Source: a virus
DNA: 64,000 nt
Virus record (IMG/VR): IMGVR_UViG_3300021091_000071
Span: 1-64,000 of that record
Strand: one strand, 5' to 3'
The number at the start of each line of letters is the position of its first letter. Positions within the stretch are counted from its first letter, which is position 1. The notes below the pieces were generated by a model. That model ran no database searches. It had not been told where the DNA came from and worked only from the letters and a program-made list of their open reading frames with translations. Below are positions 9,657 through 17,128 of the stretch, piece after piece. The translations under genes were made by a program, and so were the position numbers.

Positions 9657-10019
9657 ATGAGTAACATTACAGTATTTGTAAATCACGTCGGTCAAACCAT
9701 TTTAACAGAGGTTCTTTCGGAAGATAAGAATACATTAAAAGCTAAAAACCCTGCGGTTTTATTTGTGCAGCCTAACCAGGCCAACCAATTGCAGGTTCAG
9801 CTTATTCCTGTCTTCTTTAGAGAATTTGTTAAGCAAGATAAGCGCAAGGACGGTGTAGTCTTTACTTATAATAAGGATTCTATCGTGACTTCGGAAATCG
9901 AGCTTGATGAGAAGATTGTTGAGCAATATGAGAGAATATTCTCTAATGCCCCTGCTCCTGCCTCTACTGCTAGCAACAAGGCGGAGAAGTCACCTGTTAT
10001 TAAGTTGTTTGACGACTAA
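9657..10019 (+). CDS. Conserved small phage protein between gp43 and uvsX
   Basis: 120 aa, predominantly beta-strand (V-F-V-N-H-V-G-Q-T-I-L start, LKAKNPAVLFVQP, LQVQLIPVFFREFV), then an alanine/proline-rich linker and a short acidic end SPVIKLFDD. The N-terminal 'GQxIxxEV ... LxxKNPAVL' pattern is reminiscent of an Sm-like barrel, but I cannot confirm this. The terminal IKLFDD resembles the hydrophobic-acidic clamp-binding peptides of T4 replication and transcription proteins. It is co-oriented with uvsX and ends 2 nt before it. Function unknown. Confidence 0.7.
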   Translation: MSNITVFVNHVGQTILTEVLSEDKNTLKAKNPAVLFVQPNQANQLQVQLIPVFFREFVKQDKRKDGVVFTYNKDSIVTSEIELDEKIVEQYERIFSNAPAPASTASNKAEKSPVIKLFDD

Positions 10020-10021
10020 TA

Positions 10022-11104
10022 ATGAAGCAAGACGAGCTCCTATCTAAAGCGTTCAAATCGCTTGATGCATTAAACCCAGAGGCTACCTTTCTCTCAGAGA
10101 ACGCTCTGTGTAACGTCGACACTTGGTACGACACTGGCTGTTATGCACTTAACGCCATTGTATCAGGTAAACTTAAAGACGGTGGCGTGCCTAAGGGCCG
10201 TATTGTTATATTTGCGGGACCATCACAGACAGGCAAGACACTTCTTGTCAATAAGATTCTCGGACTAGCGCAAAAGAAAGGTATAGTACCAGTTATCTTT
10301 GACACGGAGTTTGCAATTGACAAGACTACAACAGCAGGTGTTGGGCTGGACCCTGATAAGACCAAATATGTGCCAGTGTATACAATCGAGAATGCACGCA
10401 ATCAAATCAGTACATTTCTTGATAGTATTGTAGAGAACAATCTACAAGGAAAATTTATTATAAGCTTGGATAGCTTAGGTAACCTTGCTGGTAGTAAAGA
10501 AGTTAATGATGTGGAGAAGGATAAAAGCGCCGCTGATATGGGTACTCGTGCTAAAGGATTAAAGAGCATGTTGCGCTTGCTGACTTACAAAGCTGGCAGA
10601 GCCGGGGTTACTATTTTAATGACAAATCATACGTATAGTGATCCTGCATCACTATACCCCTCCTTAGTACAAAATCAAAGTGGTGGCAGCGGACCGCTAT
10701 ATATGGCTAGCGTTATTGTTCAGCTTGCTAAAAAGAACGAAAAGCAAGAGAGTGAAGACGAGGCCATTTTGCCAGAAGCAAAGAATTATAACGGTGTTAC
10801 CTTAAGAGCATTAACGGTAAAAAATCGATTTGTGCCGCCCTTTTTAGAAGCAAGTATAAATTTAAATTATTTAACTGGTCTCGATAAGTATAGTGGCTTG
10901 CTCGAGATGGCTGTTAACCATGGTCTAATTATTCAGACAGGTTCTACTTACACCAAACCAGACGGTACAAAGCTAGGATATGCCAAGAACTTTACTAAAG
11001 ACTCAAAGTTCTATGAGGAGCTTATTCCTTTACTAGATAAAAAGCTTGAAGCCGCGTACAAATATGGTAATGTATCTGGCGAAACTGTAAGTGAAAAAGC
11101 CTAA
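10022..11104 (+). CDS. uvsX: UvsX RecA-like recombinase
   Basis: 360 aa (T4 UvsX 391). Walker A GPSQTGKT near residue 65, an FDTE catalytic segment near 97, Walker B IISLDSLGN near 145, and an L2-like region around NQSGGSGPLYMASVIVQL near 220. It promotes homologous pairing and strand exchange with UvsY and gp32. It starts 2 nt after the stop of the small upstream gene and overlaps queC by 14 nt, so it is in one transcription unit with queC and the amidotransferase. Confidence 0.95.
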   Translation: MKQDELLSKAFKSLDALNPEATFLSENALCNVDTWYDTGCYALNAIVSGKLKDGGVPKGRIVIFAGPSQTGKTLLVNKILGLAQKKGIVPVIFDTEFAIDKTTTAGVGLDPDKTKYVPVYTIENARNQISTFLDSIVENNLQGKFIISLDSLGNLAGSKEVNDVEKDKSAADMGTRAKGLKSMLRLLTYKAGRAGVTILMTNHTYSDPASLYPSLVQNQSGGSGPLYMASVIVQLAKKNEKQESEDEAILPEAKNYNGVTLRALTVKNRFVPPFLEASINLNYLTGLDKYSGLLEMAVNHGLIIQTGSTYTKPDGTKLGYAKNFTKDSKFYEELIPLLDKKLEAAYKYGNVSGETVSEKA

Positions 11105-11834
11105 AATAGTAGTTCCATTCTCTGGTGGGATGGATAGTACAGTTATCCTACACCGCGCAATTAATGAGGTAGGCGCCGATAGTGTACATTGCTTAACTTA
11201 CGACTATAATCAAAGACATAAAAACGAGATATCTGCAGCCATGTGGTATGCACAACACATGAAAGTTGGTGAACTACTGGTAATAGACGTTTCTTTTATT
11301 AGGGATTTAGCCCCTGTAAGTAGCTTAACTAATGATGAAATTCCTACTCCTGATGTCAGACAAGTAGCAGGTGAAGCACAGCCTAAATCATATGTACCTA
11401 ACCGGAATATGATTTTTTTAAGTATTGCCGCATCTTATGCAGAATCTATAGGTGCAAACAAAGTTTACCACGGTGCTACAAAAGTAGATAGTTTGGCTGG
11501 GTATTGGGATGCTAGTCCAGAATTTTTACCCAGCATTAACGATGTGTTGGCGTTGAACCGAGAAACTAGAATAACAGTAGAAGCACCGTTAATCGAAATG
11601 GATAAAACAGATATTGTTAAAGAAGGTATAAAACTCGGCGTTTTGTTTAGTAAGACATATACTTGTTATTCTGGGGAAGAAAAAGCAGATGCAAACTCTG
11701 TGAGTAGTGCGTTAAGAATTAAAGGGTTTGCTAACGCTGGTTACATAGACCCTCAACCATATAAACAGGATTTATCTGACGTATGGAAAAAATATAAGTG
11801 TAGAAAAATTGAATACGATCAGTATAATGATTAA
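11091..11834 (+). CDS. queC: QueC-like 7-cyano-7-deazaguanine synthase family protein, zinc site degenerate
   Basis: 247 aa. N-type ATP pyrophosphatase PP-loop SGGMDST near residue 9, the TYDYNQRH motif near 38, and YVPNRNMIFLSIAASYAE near 100, all typical of QueC, which makes preQ0 from 7-carboxy-7-deazaguanine. The C-terminal zinc motif C-x8-C-G-x-C-x2-C is recognisable by exact spacing in TYTCYSGEEKADANSVSSALR, but only the first Cys remains; the other three positions are A, V and A. The gene begins with GTG inside uvsX and its stop directly abuts the ATG of a class II glutamine amidotransferase, the domain partner found in archaeal Gat-QueC. Possible roles are preQ0 synthesis or its amidation on DNA. 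Confidence 0.85.
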   Translation: MKKPKIVVPFSGGMDSTVILHRAINEVGADSVHCLTYDYNQRHKNEISAAMWYAQHMKVGELLVIDVSFIRDLAPVSSLTNDEIPTPDVRQVAGEAQPKSYVPNRNMIFLSIAASYAESIGANKVYHGATKVDSLAGYWDASPEFLPSINDVLALNRETRITVEAPLIEMDKTDIVKEGIKLGVLFSKTYTCYSGEEKADANSVSSALRIKGFANAGYIDPQPYKQDLSDVWKKYKCRKIEYDQYND

Positions 11835-12548
11835 ATGTGCGGTATATTTGGTGCAAAAGAGTTTGATCGCTATTTAAAATTTTACGACTTAAATAGAAAG
11901 AGAGGAAATTTTTCTACAGCATGTTGTGCTGTAACTGTTCAAGGAGACTTAATTATTCACAGATGGAGCGGATCTCCTGCATTAAAAGATGTTGAGAAAG
12001 AGATGAAGAATAGTTTTAAAATGGTTGAAGCTGAGACTAATATGCCCTGTACGCTAAAATATTTTCTCGGGCATACCCAAGCCCCAACATCAGCCAAGAG
12101 AAAATATTCTAAGGACACTGCCCATCCTTTTGTTTATGATAATTGGATTATAGCACACAATGGGGTGCTTACTAATTTTAAAGACGTAAAAGAACATTTT
12201 GATCCTAAATGGAAAAACCCTGTTGATTCAAGCATTATCCCGTACGTAGTTAAGTCTGCTGAAGAAATTTTAGTAGGTAAAACGGATAATATTGAAGTTG
12301 ATAGCATGTCACATGCTTTATCTTTATTAAAAGGTACATTTGGTTTATGGTTTTTTGAATCCAACACAAAAAATATCTATATAGCAAGATGTGGATCGAC
12401 AGTCTTTGCAAACGTACTTACAAATGAATTTAGTAGTATTGAATTTGAAAATTGTGAGCCAATTACTGAAGGTCATATCTATCAGTTAACAGCGGAAGGC
12501 ATAACCACCGTTGGATTGTTTGATTTTGATAGTCCGTTTTTTACTTAA
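11835..12548 (+). CDS. Class II glutamine amidotransferase (Ntn-type GATase)
   Basis: 237 aa, a stand-alone GATase domain. The nucleophile Cys2 follows the initiator Met (MCGIFGA), the AHNGVLTN motif (Asn-Gly oxyanion residues) is near residue 108, and an Asp (VDSSII) is near 133. The usual arginine of the H-T-R-W-A-T motif (glutamine carboxylate binding in GlmS) is Gln here: GHTQAPT near residue 76. No synthetase or isomerase domain follows, so ammonia must go to a partner. The gene begins at the base after the queC stop, which points to QueC as that partner. It converges with the next gene at TTAA (12545-12548). Confidence 0.85.
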   Translation: MCGIFGAKEFDRYLKFYDLNRKRGNFSTACCAVTVQGDLIIHRWSGSPALKDVEKEMKNSFKMVEAETNMPCTLKYFLGHTQAPTSAKRKYSKDTAHPFVYDNWIIAHNGVLTNFKDVKEHFDPKWKNPVDSSIIPYVVKSAEEILVGKTDNIEVDSMSHALSLLKGTFGLWFFESNTKNIYIARCGSTVFANVLTNEFSSIEFENCEPITEGHIYQLTAEGITTVGLFDFDSPFFT

Positions 12549-13408
12549 TCGTTAAAGCTGAAGCCGCCAGGATCAAATCCTCTACCGCGGCCTACCATTC
12601 CTAGCTCACGTGCAACAGAGCTTACATCATCACCTTCCGGGAAGTCCTCAATAGTTTCTACCTCACCGGTTCCTTCTCCTTCTTTAGTCTCAATTTCTTT
12701 TTTCTTTGGTACCATTACACCAGCAGCAACTAATTGATCCAACAAATCAAACGATCTAATTTTTAATTGGTCTGCTTTATCTCTGCCAGGGGCTTCATTG
12801 TACTCGCTTATAGCAGTTTTTACAGCACTTAAAACTTCATGCTCAGGAATATCTTCATCAGGTAAAGCTAGTACTATAGCTTTAATTTTTTTGTCAGCAA
12901 CTTTTGCAGCTTTATCAATTTCATATACTGTTTCTGTTTTAACGGTCTTGGGCTCTGTGGCTTTAGCTTGTTTTTGAGCTTTAACCTTTTCGGCATCCAT
13001 CTTCAATCCGCCAGAAATCTTTTTGGCATTTAATAGATATATTAAAATGTAATTTACTGTAAACCCTGCCATTGACGTGGGTATGTTGAACTTGTCCTTA
13101 AAAATGGGCGTTAATTCATTTATAAATGTTTTAGGGTCTCCTGGAAAAAAGTAAACTTCTTTACCATCAACAACTTTTCGTTCTTTGGTGTAATCTAAAA
13201 TTGTTTGTGCCATTTCTTTTGCGATTTCTGTTTCAGGCTTCCCTGTGGCTGCTGCTATTTTAGAAATAGCTCCCGCACCATACCCTTTGCCTTGACCTGG
13301 CAATGTTTTTGATGTAACAGGAGACACGTCAATATCTCCGCCCATTTCTACAGGTGCTTCTGTAATATGTTGATACGCTTCAAATATTAACTTGTTATCG
13401 CGGTCCAT
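12545..13408 (-). CDS. Late minus-strand protein, possible internal head/structural protein
   Basis: About 287 aa from ATG 13408, chosen because a TATAAATA late promoter lies 8 nt upstream and longer versions would run into the divergent gene. No known domain recognised. The N-terminus DNKLIFEAYQHITEAP is an amphipathic helix ending in I-T-E/A, matching the [L/I]-x-E site cut by T4 prohead protease gp21. Residues ~40-130 are helical and globular-looking, followed by a lysine-rich 140-200 stretch, a possible helical bundle, and an acidic, glycine-containing tail ending GRGFDPGGFSFND. The location among early genes on the opposite strand suggests a moved late gene. Confidence 0.6.
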   Translation of the reverse strand: MDRDNKLIFEAYQHITEAPVEMGGDIDVSPVTSKTLPGQGKGYGAGAISKIAAATGKPETEIAKEMAQTILDYTKERKVVDGKEVYFFPGDPKTFINELTPIFKDKFNIPTSMAGFTVNYILIYLLNAKKISGGLKMDAEKVKAQKQAKATEPKTVKTETVYEIDKAAKVADKKIKAIVLALPDEDIPEHEVLSAVKTAISEYNEAPGRDKADQLKIRSFDLLDQLVAAGVMVPKKKEIETKEGEGTGEVETIEDFPEGDDVSSVARELGMVGRGRGFDPGGFSFND

Positions 13409-13424
13409 ATCTTGATTATTTATA
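13409..13424 (-). promoter_or_regulatory. Late promoter TATAAATA (minus strand)
   Basis: TATAAATA at 13424-13417 (minus), 8 nt before ATG 13408. It lies within the -35/spacer of the divergent early promoter 13412-13439, so the two cannot be occupied together. Confidence 0.65.
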
Positions 13425-13445
13425 GAAGTGTAGTATAATTTTAAT
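13412..13445 (+). promoter_or_regulatory. Sigma70-like promoter, leaderless GTG start
   Basis: TTGATT (13412-13417), 16-nt spacer, TATAAT (13434-13439), 6 nt (TTTAAT), GTG 13446. This supports the rare GTG start at +1. Confidence 0.65.
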
Positions 13446-14102
13446 GTGAGTCCTATAGGTATTTTTTCGTTAAGTCCTTTAAAATCAGATTGTTTGTTAG
13501 AGAGAAGTCTTAAAGATGAGACCAACGTAGATCTAAACATTGTATACAACAATAAGAGTATCGGTCTTAGCGAATATTATAATAAAATTATCAATAATGA
13601 AGACAATAATTACAAGTATACTATACTGTGTCACCACGATATTTCTTTGAGGTATGCAAATCTTATTAATTGCCTAGAGGACGGTTTGAAACAATATGAT
13701 GTAATAGGGGTAGCAGGCGGTATAAATCCTGCTGTAAAAGAAAAAAATTTATGGCACTGGATGATGGACCGTGCTGACTATAGAGGTATTGCCGCTCACA
13801 AATACAACGAAGGTAGAATGTTTATATCTGCTTTTGGTTGTTTTCCGGACCGGGTGGCAGTTTTGGATGGCGTGTTTCTTGCGTTTGAAACAGAAAAAAT
13901 TCGCAACAGTGACGCTAGGTTTGACGAGAAATTTAAATGGCATCACTATGATATCGACTTCAGTCTTACATGTAATGTTAATAAATTAAAGTTAGGAGTA
14001 TGGCCAGTTTTTGTATACCATGAAAGCCCTGGATTAAAAGATATAAATGATATAGAATGGAATAAGAGCAATGAATACTTTAGACAAAAATGGAATAGTT
14101 AA
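13446..14102 (+). CDS. Glycosyltransferase, GT-A / family 2-like
   Basis: 218 aa. A short GT2-like protein: the N-terminal 'NIVYNNKSIGLSEYYNKII' segment, YTILCHHDISL near residue 60, VIGVAGG near 90, a donor/metal region VLDGVFLAFE near 140, and FKWHHYDIDFSLTCN near 165 are the landmarks of small phage/bacterial GT-A transferases (Glyco_tranf_2_5-like). Substrate unknown. The GTG start is supported by a promoter with TATAAT 6 nt upstream. It overlaps gp41 by 32 nt. Confidence 0.7.
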   Translation: MSPIGIFSLSPLKSDCLLERSLKDETNVDLNIVYNNKSIGLSEYYNKIINNEDNNYKYTILCHHDISLRYANLINCLEDGLKQYDVIGVAGGINPAVKEKNLWHWMMDRADYRGIAAHKYNEGRMFISAFGCFPDRVAVLDGVFLAFETEKIRNSDARFDEKFKWHHYDIDFSLTCNVNKLKLGVWPVFVYHESPGLKDINDIEWNKSNEYFRQKWNS

Positions 14103-15423
14103 AAAGCAATTAGATTTAGATTTCTATGAGACAGTTGTAATATACAACTGCCTCGTGGATTCAGTTTACCTTGCGTCAATTATAGATTTTCTCGAGCCAC
14201 GTTTTTTTAAGAACAAAGATATTAAAAATATTATTACTATTATAATAAAATTTTTTAAAGAACGAGGCACAGTACCTACTCATACAGAGCTAAAGGCCTA
14301 TCTCATAGATGACGACTTAAAGACCAGCTTCAAAACAGTAGTTAGCATGTTTACTGATATTGATAAGAAATTTGATAAAGTCGAACTGGCAGATAATACT
14401 GAACTTTTTTTGAGGGAAAAAGCTGTTTATAATACACTGCTTGATGCTGCTGAAAAATTGGATAGTAAAAATCTAAACACCACCGACTTACTGGTGAAAA
14501 TGGAAAAAGCTGTTGGTATAAATTTAACTCAGGATCTTGGATTAGAATTATTTAGCGAGGTAGATCTGTTTATTAAAGATTTGCACAGTGAAGAGCCGCA
14601 TATTAAGACTGGCTGGAAGTGGCTTGACAATAAGTTAGGTGGTGGTCTTTTAGAAAATGGTAGATCCCTCTATGTATTTGCTGGCGAAACAAACGTAGGT
14701 AAAAGTATTTTTTTGGGAAACGTAGCTTCAAATATTGCTCTTCAAGGCAAAACCGTTTTATTGATTTCTCTAGAAATGAGTGAAATGATGTATGCACGTA
14801 GATTGTCTTCTTCTATAACTAGCGTACCTCTTAGCCATCTCAAAGAAGAATCAGAAACAGTGCGCCAACTTATTAAGCAATTTGCCCAAGGCAATAAATC
14901 CAAAATCATTATTAAAGAATTTCCACCTTCGACATTAACAGCCCTCCAGCTTAAAGCATATGTAAAAAAACTTATACAAAAAGGCATAAAACCTGATTTG
15001 ATTGTTCTAGATTATTTAAATCTTTTAGCTAGTCCCATAGGCAATAACAGTTATGAGAGAGTGTTGTATAGTGCACAGCAAGTGAGAGCGTTGAGTTATG
15101 AATTAAATTGTCCTATTGTGTCTGCTACTCAGTTAAATAGAAGCGGCTACAATATAGACAACCCAGGTCTTGAAACTATTTCTGAGAGTATCGGTCTAGC
15201 TACTACCGCTGACGCTATTATTTCTATATGGCAAAAAGATGAAGACAAAGAGCTAGGTATGATTAATATTGGTATGACTAAAAATAGGTTTGGGCCTAAT
15301 TTTGGCAGTATAGCGCTTAAAATAGATTACCACACTCTGCAAATTACAGAAGACGAGACTGTTAATGAGAGTGACGAATCCAAGGAGTTTTCTAAAACGT
15401 TGACAGCATTGAGTGACAGTTAA
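14071..15423 (+). CDS. gp41: gp41 replicative DNA helicase (DnaB-like)
   Basis: 450 aa (T4 gp41 475). N-terminal helical domain (1-150), then a RecA-fold: Walker A AGETNVGKS near residue 207, the LLISLEMSE motif near 230, Walker B LIVLDYLNLL near 310, ATQLNRSG near 355 and the C-terminal KNRFGP near 410. It is the hexameric 5'-3' helicase of the primosome with gp61. The start overlaps the preceding glycosyltransferase by 32 nt, and no other ATG lies close downstream. Confidence 0.94.
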   Translation: MNTLDKNGIVKKQLDLDFYETVVIYNCLVDSVYLASIIDFLEPRFFKNKDIKNIITIIIKFFKERGTVPTHTELKAYLIDDDLKTSFKTVVSMFTDIDKKFDKVELADNTELFLREKAVYNTLLDAAEKLDSKNLNTTDLLVKMEKAVGINLTQDLGLELFSEVDLFIKDLHSEEPHIKTGWKWLDNKLGGGLLENGRSLYVFAGETNVGKSIFLGNVASNIALQGKTVLLISLEMSEMMYARRLSSSITSVPLSHLKEESETVRQLIKQFAQGNKSKIIIKEFPPSTLTALQLKAYVKKLIQKGIKPDLIVLDYLNLLASPIGNNSYERVLYSAQQVRALSYELNCPIVSATQLNRSGYNIDNPGLETISESIGLATTADAIISIWQKDEDKELGMINIGMTKNRFGPNFGSIALKIDYHTLQITEDETVNESDESKEFSKTLTALSDS

Positions 15424-15479
15424 TTACACCGGGATTTTGATTGTGTCATTAATAAATTTTAGTAAAGCGTTGCTATTGT

Positions 15480-15746
15480 ATGAACTTTCACAATATTTAC
15501 AGAGAAGAAACAGATCATCTTTTTAGATCGTTTTGTAGTTTTGTATGCATAGTCCTCAATAAAAAATATAATTTGGCTAATATTCTTCTACTCTATCTTC
15601 AGAACAAAAATGTAAAGAATTTGTTTAAATGTGTTCTTGATGTTGATAACGATGTAGCAGCAGTTAAAATTTTTCTTGAATTCGACCCTTCACTATGTAA
15701 GAGCAAATACATAATGAAGTATCTAAACGGTCGAAAAATAAAATGA
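15480..15746 (+). CDS. Small protein of unknown function
   Basis: 88 aa, hydrophobic and cysteine-containing (SFCSFVCIVLNKKYN), mainly helical by eye. I do not recognise it. It lies after gp41 and overlaps the next gene by 4 nt (ATGA), which supports translation. There is no Shine-Dalgarno, and no promoter at the leaderless distance, so its own initiation signal is unclear. Confidence 0.5.
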   Translation: MNFHNIYREETDHLFRSFCSFVCIVLNKKYNLANILLLYLQNKNVKNLFKCVLDVDNDVAAVKIFLEFDPSLCKSKYIMKYLNGRKIK

Positions 15747-16456
15747 CGGCAAGTTTAACCTTTACTTACGGAACAGAACGCGAAGACATCTACAAATTTA
15801 AGAGTAAAGATGTTGCTGATAGAGCTTTAAGAAATGCTTTAGATTTTAACCTGTACATGTTTCATAATTCTGAAACATCTTATATTAAAAAGGCAAAAGA
15901 GTACTTGAAGGGGTTTAATTTAACTTTAGCGGAAGGTTGTGGCACCTATCCTGCAGTTTTAGAGCAAGCATTAATTTTTCTGAAAGATAAAGGCGTAACC
16001 AAGCTAGTATTTTTGCAAGACGACGTATTTACGAATGCAGAAACTTGTAATGAAAAAATTATGCTCAATCTAGCCGACTTTATTAAAAAGACTGATATGC
16101 CTTATGTGAATCTAGAGATTACATGTGAAGATGCTTCGCGTAAGATTCTTGAAGACAGAGGAGACTTTAAAATATACGACACAGACACAGCCTATCACAA
16201 ACAAATACGTTGGTCTTTTGATGATAGCCCCTATTATGCTAAGATGGACTTTGTTATGAATACTATCTATGACAATATATATTACGGTTATCCAGATATA
16301 TGGTCTGCAGAATGGCATTTAAGACGTAAGTTCGATGCCTGCAATGTGCCCCGTTATGTTACAGACAGATGTTTTTTTCGTAGAGCCAATTTTGTTGGTA
16401 GACATAACCACAACAGGGAAAACGAATTAAAATATTTGAGAGAACATTTTTCATGA
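15743..16456 (+). CDS. Probable glycosyltransferase-like protein
   Basis: 237 aa. A DxD-like acidic motif in LVFLQDDVFTN near residue 92, preceded by a predicted Rossmann-type half (ADRALRNALDFN; TLAEGCGTYPAVLEQALIFLKDKG), suggests a GT-A fold. The C-terminal half has SAEWHLRRKFDACNVPRYV and an aromatic/basic end. The third transferase-like gene in 11 kb. Sequence-level support is weaker than for the other two, so the class is tentative. It overlaps both neighbours by 4 nt and is in an operon with gp59. Confidence 0.5.
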   Translation: MTASLTFTYGTEREDIYKFKSKDVADRALRNALDFNLYMFHNSETSYIKKAKEYLKGFNLTLAEGCGTYPAVLEQALIFLKDKGVTKLVFLQDDVFTNAETCNEKIMLNLADFIKKTDMPYVNLEITCEDASRKILEDRGDFKIYDTDTAYHKQIRWSFDDSPYYAKMDFVMNTIYDNIYYGYPDIWSAEWHLRRKFDACNVPRYVTDRCFFRRANFVGRHNHNRENELKYLREHFS

Positions 16457-17097
16457 TTTCGGAAAAATTTATCTATAATACTTTTTTACGCATATCTAGA
16501 TCACAGAGCGGGCTGCCGTTTAGATTAAGAAAGCAGTGGCATGGCTTTGAAGATACAGAATATTATCCATTAGTATTACGCCTCAAGAACTTCTTTAGTC
16601 GCAATCAAAGCGTGGATATGAATGAGTTTTTCGCCGCACCTTATACAGTATACCCCGGTGAGAGTGGGTTTGATTTAGCGTTTTATTCTTCACCAAAAGC
16701 TATTAAGGTATATACTATGTCGTTAAAGAAAAAAATGCTTTTACCACCTGACGATATGTATCATCTAGAGCACATATCTAGAGGGCTAAAATATATACAG
16801 CAATTTTGCTATACAAAGAAAATTCCTATAGAACAATACCTAAAGTATAAAGAGGGTGTACAGAGTGGTTTTGTTGTGCATTTAAAAAATAGAAAAATAA
16901 GCATTTATAATCTCTTTGCGTTTGCAGATTTTGACAAGTATTTAAAAGAAAATGACCCAGATTTGCTGAGATTCACTTTGGGCGAACTTTACGATCAAAT
17001 ACCAGTATTCAGAACAAAATATCTTGGCAGTATTAAGGCCAAAGTATTAGCTGCATACGGGTTAGACAAAATAAAAAATATTTTAAAAAGTAGTTGA
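16453..17097 (+). CDS. gp59: gp59-like helicase loader
   Basis: 214 aa (T4 gp59 217). The family loads gp41 onto gp32-coated forks. Similarity is in the C-terminal half: a helix LKYIQQFCYTKKIPIEQYL, then a VQSGFVVHLKNRKISIYNLFAFADF block that lines up with the T4 'VQSSYIFKLLQSNIISFETFILLDSF' block. The N-terminal half is basic and aromatic (RLRKQWHGFEDTEYYPLVLRLKNFFSR). Its position directly upstream of gp32 is the same as in T4 (59-32). Assignment is by pattern and synteny. Confidence 0.65.
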   Translation: MISEKFIYNTFLRISRSQSGLPFRLRKQWHGFEDTEYYPLVLRLKNFFSRNQSVDMNEFFAAPYTVYPGESGFDLAFYSSPKAIKVYTMSLKKKMLLPPDDMYHLEHISRGLKYIQQFCYTKKIPIEQYLKYKEGVQSGFVVHLKNRKISIYNLFAFADFDKYLKENDPDLLRFTLGELYDQIPVFRTKYLGSIKAKVLAAYGLDKIKNILKSS

Positions 17098-17128
17098 TTT
17101 ACTTAAAAATCCCATTAGTATTATATCT
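17094..17128 (+). promoter_or_regulatory. Sigma70-like promoter of gp32
   Basis: TTGATT (17094-17099, overlapping the gp59 stop), 16-nt spacer, TAGTAT (17116-17121), 7 nt, ATG 17129. Near-leaderless start. The overlapping TATTAT is an alternative -10. Confidence 0.5.

Noticed and set aside
13409-13552. N-terminal extension of the minus-strand gene 12545-13408 to 13552
   Set aside because: It would overlap the divergent glycosyltransferase gene and its promoter, and the late promoter TATAAATA with ATG 13408 gives a better start.
15424-15479. Promoter for the 88-aa gene at 15480
   Set aside because: A TTGATT is present, but no -10 lies at the leaderless distance from the ATG; left unassigned.
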